Part shown: positions 60,615 to 64,000 of the stretch, piece after piece
Numbering within the stretch: the stretch's first letter is position 1
How the letters are laid out: each line of letters begins with the position of its first letter
Source of the DNA: Mucilaginibacter gossypiicola
Lineage (GTDB): Bacteria; Bacteroidota; Bacteroidia; Sphingobacteriales; Sphingobacteriaceae
Reading direction: 5' to 3'
NCBI RefSeq assembly: GCF_900110105.1
Contig: NZ_FOCL01000001.1
Location: forward strand, 806,001-870,000
DNA: 64,000 bases
The notes under the pieces: model-generated
What the model saw: the letters and a program-made list of their open reading frames with translations, nothing else
Database searches by the model: none
Told to the model about the DNA's origin: nothing
Made by a program: the position numbers and the translations under genes

Positions 60615-60716
60615 TTTTAAAAATATATGGGAGTTTAAAAGCATCTTTAAGATTTCGGGACCAACTTAGAAAGTTGGATAACTTACAAAATAAATAATAG
60701 TTAAAATCACTGAATA

Positions 60717-61670
60717 TCAATCGCAAATAGGTTTGATAGCGGTATTTGTTTGAAAGTGATCTACAGCTGCTTGCAACCGCTTGTATGTATCCCGGAGTTT
60801 CCCTGCATAATTATTAAAGACGGTAGCATATCCTTCATGGCTCGTTCGCCATTGCATATAGATTACCGAAATTACGCTGATAGCAGCCATGAGGTCATTA
60901 ACCTGAGTGTCTTGTGAGGGAGCAGTTTGAAAATATTGGTTCAAAGCTGTCGTGTTCGGTGTGATCAGATTGTTATATATTAATGTAGTATTTTGAGGAT
61001 TTTGAGCCGAAATCAATAGCCAAGCTGCAGCATTATCACGTAGTTGATTTTCCAGGGTTTGACGTTGTTGACTCTTAATTGTTAGTTCACTGAATAATGC
61101 AGTTGTATTTTTTGTGAGCGTCATGAATGCGGTATTCCAATCATTCATAAGGTTATTTGCCTTCGCATAGTGCTCTTGATATTTTGCTTCAATCTCGGGG
61201 CCAAGCCTGTGTAGATAATCCAGATTACTTGTTAGATAAAACAATTGTTCATTATTACTGGCCTCTTCGCCGGTACTATTATAAATAAAAGCTTTCACAA
61301 GTTGATGAATATCAATTGCTGCTAACTTATCAGTGTTCAACGACAAAAATCCAAAGGCTTCCGCAGCAAGACGTTCGGATGCAATTAGTCTTGCAGACAA
61401 GTCCGAACAAGATAAAGCAAAAGCTTCGACAGGTGCTGAGAGGTTCGGTACCCAAGTATAGAACAAGGCTTTCAATTGTCGATATTGACGCCTCCTTTCT
61501 AAGTTTAGCTTGAACCAGGTCGCAAATATTCCCAGCCCAAAAACAAACAAGGATACGCATGCGGGTATTAGGTACTTGAGCACATTATCACTTATTAATG
61601 GTTCGGAATGTGGTGGCGTTTGTATCAATAACGTCATTTGAAATTCGGTTGGTTCATCGAAGATAATCAT
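60717..61670 (-). CDS. membrane-anchored hypothetical protein, 317 aa
   Basis: One N-terminal transmembrane helix at about 30-50 (YLIPACVSLFVFGLGIFATW), then a long helical cytoplasmic or periplasmic body (ERRRQYRQLKALFYTWVPNL, ELTIKSQQRQTLENQLRDNA, KLRDTYKRLQAAVDHF). No catalytic motif seen. An in-frame ATG about 11 codons later (MTLLIQTPPHSEPL) is another possible start. It is the only minus-strand gene near the att-like site; phage-defence or cargo function cannot be stated. Confidence 0.65.
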   Translation of the reverse strand: MIIFDEPTEFQMTLLIQTPPHSEPLISDNVLKYLIPACVSLFVFGLGIFATWFKLNLERRRQYRQLKALFYTWVPNLSAPVEAFALSCSDLSARLIASERLAAEAFGFLSLNTDKLAAIDIHQLVKAFIYNSTGEEASNNEQLFYLTSNLDYLHRLGPEIEAKYQEHYAKANNLMNDWNTAFMTLTKNTTALFSELTIKSQQRQTLENQLRDNAAAWLLISAQNPQNTTLIYNNLITPNTTALNQYFQTAPSQDTQVNDLMAAISVISVIYMQWRTSHEGYATVFNNYAGKLRDTYKRLQAAVDHFQTNTAIKPICD

Positions 61671-61813
61671 ATAACGGTAGATCCCAATTTGAATGCAAAC
61701 ACTTCCTTATCCTTCAAGAAAATTAATTCTTGATTTCGTATTATGGCCATTATCATCATTATATATTATGTGTTCGATAGTCGAACTTTTTATAGGTGGG
61801 AATTTAAAAATGA

Positions 61814-61851
61814 AAAGGATAAAACCGTATTATCAACAGATTTTATCCTTT
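61814..61851. terminator. 11-bp hairpin next to the ssrA-like fragment
   Basis: AAAGGATAAAA (61814-61824) pairs perfectly with TTTTATCCTTT (61841-61851) around a 16-base loop. It could be a terminator or an element-end structure. A short dyad GTTCGA-TAG-TCGAAC lies at 61772-61786. The rest of the gap 61671-61944 shows nothing else. Confidence 0.4.
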
Positions 61852-61944
61852 AAAATTTAATTAGAAATTATACAGCTATTTTATTTAACAATCTGTTTTT
61901 CAATGCATTAATAAAAAACAGAATTGGTAAAAGGTGTTCGACCT

Positions 61945-62019
61945 GAATCCCTCCGGCTCCACGAAAACGGTATCAAACACCACTAAAACCCTTCAAACGC
62001 TACGTTTGAGGGGTTTTTT
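61945..62019 (+). other. 3' fragment of ssrA (tmRNA) or tRNA-like gene with terminator, probable att site
   Basis: GAATCCCTCCGGCTCCACGA (61945-61964) has the T-loop/acceptor-stem pattern of a tmRNA 3' end, but no matching 5' half or tag-peptide region is visible upstream. An intrinsic terminator follows (11-bp arms 61989-61999 and 62003-62013, then six T), as after a genuine ssrA gene. Tyrosine recombinases commonly use such ends, and an integrase starts 190 bases to the right. I read it as the attachment scar of an element lying to the left, or of adjoining elements. Confidence 0.6.
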
Positions 62020-62066
62020 GTTGCATTTTGGTGTCGTTTACTCACCGTTGAACGGCCATTTTGGTG

Positions 62067-62115
62067 AGCATTCTGGTGAGCACCGAATTTAAAAAAAAGT
62101 GCTCACCAGAATGCT
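62067..62115. repeat. perfect 17-bp inverted repeat upstream of the integrase
   Basis: AGCATTCTGGTGAGCAC (62067-62083) is the exact reverse complement of 62099-62115, with a 15-base spacer rich in A. A direct repeat of GGTGAGCA also occurs at 62063 and 62075. Possible arm-type integrase sites, integrase operator or recombination target; no T-run, so a terminator is unlikely. Confidence 0.6.
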
Positions 62116-62209
62116 TGTAACTAATTGAAGAGCAAGATGTTCAGCAAGTGAACATCTTGTGAGAATTATGCTGTAAAGATAAATTTGTTTAACTTTTTAA
62201 CAGCTTTTT

Positions 62210-63427
62210 ATGATCAAAAATGTGGCTGTTCTCTTTTATCTGAAAAAGAGAGCAAATTCAAAAGAAGAAAAAGTTCCGGTTTATATACGGATCACATGCG
62301 ATGGACAACGCGCCGAATTAGCGACCGGTCAAAAAATTCAGGCAAAGCTCTGGAATCCCGGTGAAGAAAGAGCTAAAGGCAAAACGGAGGCAGTTTACAA
62401 ATTGAACTCGGCCCTCAATGATGTGGAACTAAAGGTCAATGATACGATCCGCTACTTAAAGGACTGTGGTGAAGAGCTTACTGCGGAAAAAATTAAAAAT
62501 CGCTTCCTGGGCAAAACAGAGAAGCCAGTTATGCTGGTTGATGTATTTAAGGAACATAACCGCAAGGTAGCCGCGTTAGTGAATGAGGAATTTGCTCCTG
62601 CTACCGTTACCCGGTATGAAACAACGCTAAAGCACACGCAGGACTTTATGCAATGGAAATACAAAATCAGCGATATCCGAGTCAAGCAGATTGATCACAG
62701 GTTTATCAGCGAATTCGAATTCTATCTCCGTTCGGTTCGTAAATGCAACAACAATTCAGCCTTAAAATATATCAAGAATTTTGGTAAGATTGTTCGCATC
62801 TGTTTGGCGAGTGGTTGGATTACTGTCAATCCCTTTCTTAACTACAAAATCAAAATTAAAAAAGTTGATCGGCCATTCCTGTCAAAGGAAGAGTTGGAAA
62901 TTATGGCTTCGAAATCTTTCGTTAGTGCTCGTCTTGAGCAGGTCAGGGATATATTTTTATTCAGTTGTTATACTGGATTGGCTTATATCGACGTGCAAAA
63001 ACTCAGGCGCTCTGAAATTGTCAAGGGCCACGACGGTGAGCAATGGATCTTTACGAGTCGCCAAAAAACTGACACCCCCTCACGTATTCCACTAATGCCT
63101 TATGCATTGAGTGTAATTGAAAAATATCGGGATCATCCACAATGTGAAATCGAGGATAAGCTATTACCCATATTAACCAACCAAAAAATGAATGCTTATT
63201 TAAAAGAGATAGCAGATTTGTGTAATGTAAATAAAGATCTGACTTTTCATATTGCCAGGCACACTTTCGCAACCACGGTCACCCTATTGAATGGTGTACC
63301 AATTGAAAGCGTTTCTAAAATGTTAGGCCACACTAATATCAAGACTACACAACACTATGCGAGGATTTTGGATTTGAAAGTTGGTGAGGATATGGGTGTA
63401 CTCAGAAAAAAGCTACAATCTCACTAA
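62210..63427 (+). CDS. tyrosine recombinase (Bacteroidota SAM-like phage integrase)
   Basis: A 405-aa integrase. The N-terminal arm-binding region contains IYTRITCDGQRAELATGQK-like sequence (VPVYIRITCDGQRAELATGQ), and the SAM-like core-binding domain spans about 105-215. The catalytic domain has TGLAYIDVQKL where Box I Arg would be in typical integrases, then HIARHTFAT (HxxR), LGHTNIKTTQHYARI (His and nucleophile Tyr). Loss of the first Arg is known for IntDOT-type enzymes. It lies next to the ssrA-like site and reads away from it, so its element may continue to the right. Confidence 0.93.
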   Translation: MIKNVAVLFYLKKRANSKEEKVPVYIRITCDGQRAELATGQKIQAKLWNPGEERAKGKTEAVYKLNSALNDVELKVNDTIRYLKDCGEELTAEKIKNRFLGKTEKPVMLVDVFKEHNRKVAALVNEEFAPATVTRYETTLKHTQDFMQWKYKISDIRVKQIDHRFISEFEFYLRSVRKCNNNSALKYIKNFGKIVRICLASGWITVNPFLNYKIKIKKVDRPFLSKEELEIMASKSFVSARLEQVRDIFLFSCYTGLAYIDVQKLRRSEIVKGHDGEQWIFTSRQKTDTPSRIPLMPYALSVIEKYRDHPQCEIEDKLLPILTNQKMNAYLKEIADLCNVNKDLTFHIARHTFATTVTLLNGVPIESVSKMLGHTNIKTTQHYARILDLKVGEDMGVLRKKLQSH

Positions 63428-63472
63428 ATATTCAAAAGCAAATATTGTATTAATTCGATAGATAAATATTTC

Positions 63473-63991
63473 ATGAAAGAGTTGAAAGCTGGCGATCAAG
63501 AAATTGCTGAAAAAATATACCTGATAAGGGGGCACAAAATTATGTTGGACAAAGATTTAGCTGAGATGTATGGAGTGGAAACTAAAAGGCTGATTGAACA
63601 GGTCAATAGAAATACCCTTAGATTTCCACCAGAATTTATGTTTCGTCTCACCAACGAAGAATTCGATGTTTTGAGGTCGCAATTTGCGACCTCAAAGAGA
63701 GGCGGCAGAAGGTACGCTCCTTACGTTTTCACAGAGCATGGTATACTCATGCTTTCAAGCGTGTTAAATAGCAAGCAGGCTATTACTATGAGTATCAAAA
63801 TTATTGAAGTATTTGTTAAATTCCGGGAGATGCTTATTTCTCACAAGGACCTTCTCCTTAAATTCGAACAGCTTGAAAAGCTGGTCATTCATCATGACGA
63901 TGATATTCAGTCCATTTTTCAGGCATTAAAACAATTGATACAGCAGAAGAATGAGCCGCGTGAGCCGATCGGTTTCAAGTTGAACGGTTAG
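63473..63991 (+). CDS. ORF6N-domain DNA-binding protein
   Basis: A 172-aa protein. The ORF6N (KilA-N-like) domain covers about 10-100: KIYLIRGHKIMLDKDLAEMY, then RFPPEFMFRLTNEEF, RRYAPYVFTEHGILMLSSVL. A coiled C-terminal part (LLLKFEQLEKLVIHHDDDIQ) follows. Domain is common in phage and mobile elements as a regulator or anti-repressor. It lies 45 bp after the integrase and ends 9 bases before the window's end. Confidence 0.9.
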   Translation: MKELKAGDQEIAEKIYLIRGHKIMLDKDLAEMYGVETKRLIEQVNRNTLRFPPEFMFRLTNEEFDVLRSQFATSKRGGRRYAPYVFTEHGILMLSSVLNSKQAITMSIKIIEVFVKFREMLISHKDLLLKFEQLEKLVIHHDDDIQSIFQALKQLIQQKNEPREPIGFKLNG

Positions 63992-64000
63992 TTAACTCCC

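Noticed and set aside
61700..61964. Complete tmRNA gene
   Set aside because: No 5' acceptor half or tag-peptide frame upstream; only the 3' end is visible.
62210..63427. Assigning the integrase firmly to the tra-bearing ICE
   Set aside because: The ssrA-like end with its terminator lies between the tra side and the integrase, so the integrase may belong to a neighbouring element.
1..64000. Insertion sequences or transposases
   Set aside because: I saw no transposase-like gene or terminal inverted repeat pair flanked by target duplications.

Overview
This 64 kb window comes from a Bacteroidota genome, most likely a member of the Sphingobacteriaceae (Mucilaginibacter/Pedobacter type). The pointers are a SusC-type TonB receptor with an ECF sigma factor and FecR anti-sigma factor, a CTnDOT-style tra operon (TraA, TraE, TraF, TraG, TraJ, TraK, TraM, TraN), a fused CusA-TolC efflux protein, and weak Shine-Dalgarno sites with TAnnTTTG-like promoter boxes. 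Genus level is inference from protein style; no rRNA gene or other marker is present. Most of the window reads as a large integrative and conjugative element (ICE) with its cargo.

Layout. (1) 1-4781, minus strand: a cell-surface signalling set (ECF sigma, FecR, truncated SusC/TonB receptor) and a small unknown gene. (2) 4782-8953: a hairpin-rich spacer, two small XRE regulators each preceded by a strong palindrome, a tiny membrane protein, and two convergent proteins that each carry an RX4H (HEPN-like) motif; this is a candidate defence or toxin-like island. (3) 9166-16936: DNA repair and mutagenesis genes: zincless Fpg/Nei glycosylase, DUF72, SRAP peptidase, DinB (Pol IV) and a short DnaE, arranged around a divergent promoter. 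(4) 16948-18519: a YiiX-type cysteine peptidase and a small membrane protein. (5) 18574-40032, minus strand: the conjugation module. Transcribed from right to left it runs primase-like protein, MobC, an 18-unit degenerate repeat array, relaxase, ParA/TraA, DUF3408, TraD-like, two TraE, TraF, TraG (VirB4), four related secreted proteins (VirB5-like candidates), TraJ, TraK, a TraL-position protein, TraM, TraN, DUF3945-like, coupling ATPase, M23 peptidase, an ArdC-like protein with a dead protease site, a second DUF3945-like, Toprim-like, PH-like. (6) 40033-40926: non-coding, hairpin-rich, a good place for oriT. (7) 40927-42900, minus: MarR, small membrane protein, DUF202, MgtC. (8) 43055-60614, plus: about 18 tightly packed co-directional genes. 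They start with metal efflux and uptake (CusA-TolC fusion, CusB, P1B-4 ATPase, Nramp, ZIP) and continue with an M50 protease, HD protein, beta-barrel, DUF1345, GmhA-like SIS protein and bestrophin. (9) 60717-61670, minus: an unknown membrane-anchored protein. (10) 61945-64000: a 3' fragment of an ssrA/tRNA-like gene with a terminator (probable attachment-site scar), a perfect 17-bp inverted repeat, a tyrosine recombinase and an ORF6N protein.

How it fits together. The tra and mob genes would build a VirB/D4-like apparatus. TraG, TraJ, TraK, TraM and TraN make the channel, the coupling ATPase delivers DNA, relaxase and MobC nick at an oriT that probably lies in 38307-38624 or 40033-40600, and the M23 enzyme opens the wall. 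The cargo gives metal homeostasis, DNA damage tolerance and possibly phage or plasmid defence. The ssrA-like fragment suggests that the element, or a tandem array of elements, sits in a tmRNA 3' end; the integrase to its right may belong to a neighbouring element rather than to the tra-bearing one.

The most unusual signals are the degenerate repeat array between relaxase and mobC, the four-gene family with a shared C-terminal signature, the twin XRE/palindrome plus HEPN-like pair, an intrinsic terminator between two TraE paralogs, and two tiny membrane proteins with a shared KKKKS-xx-PLWxRI core.
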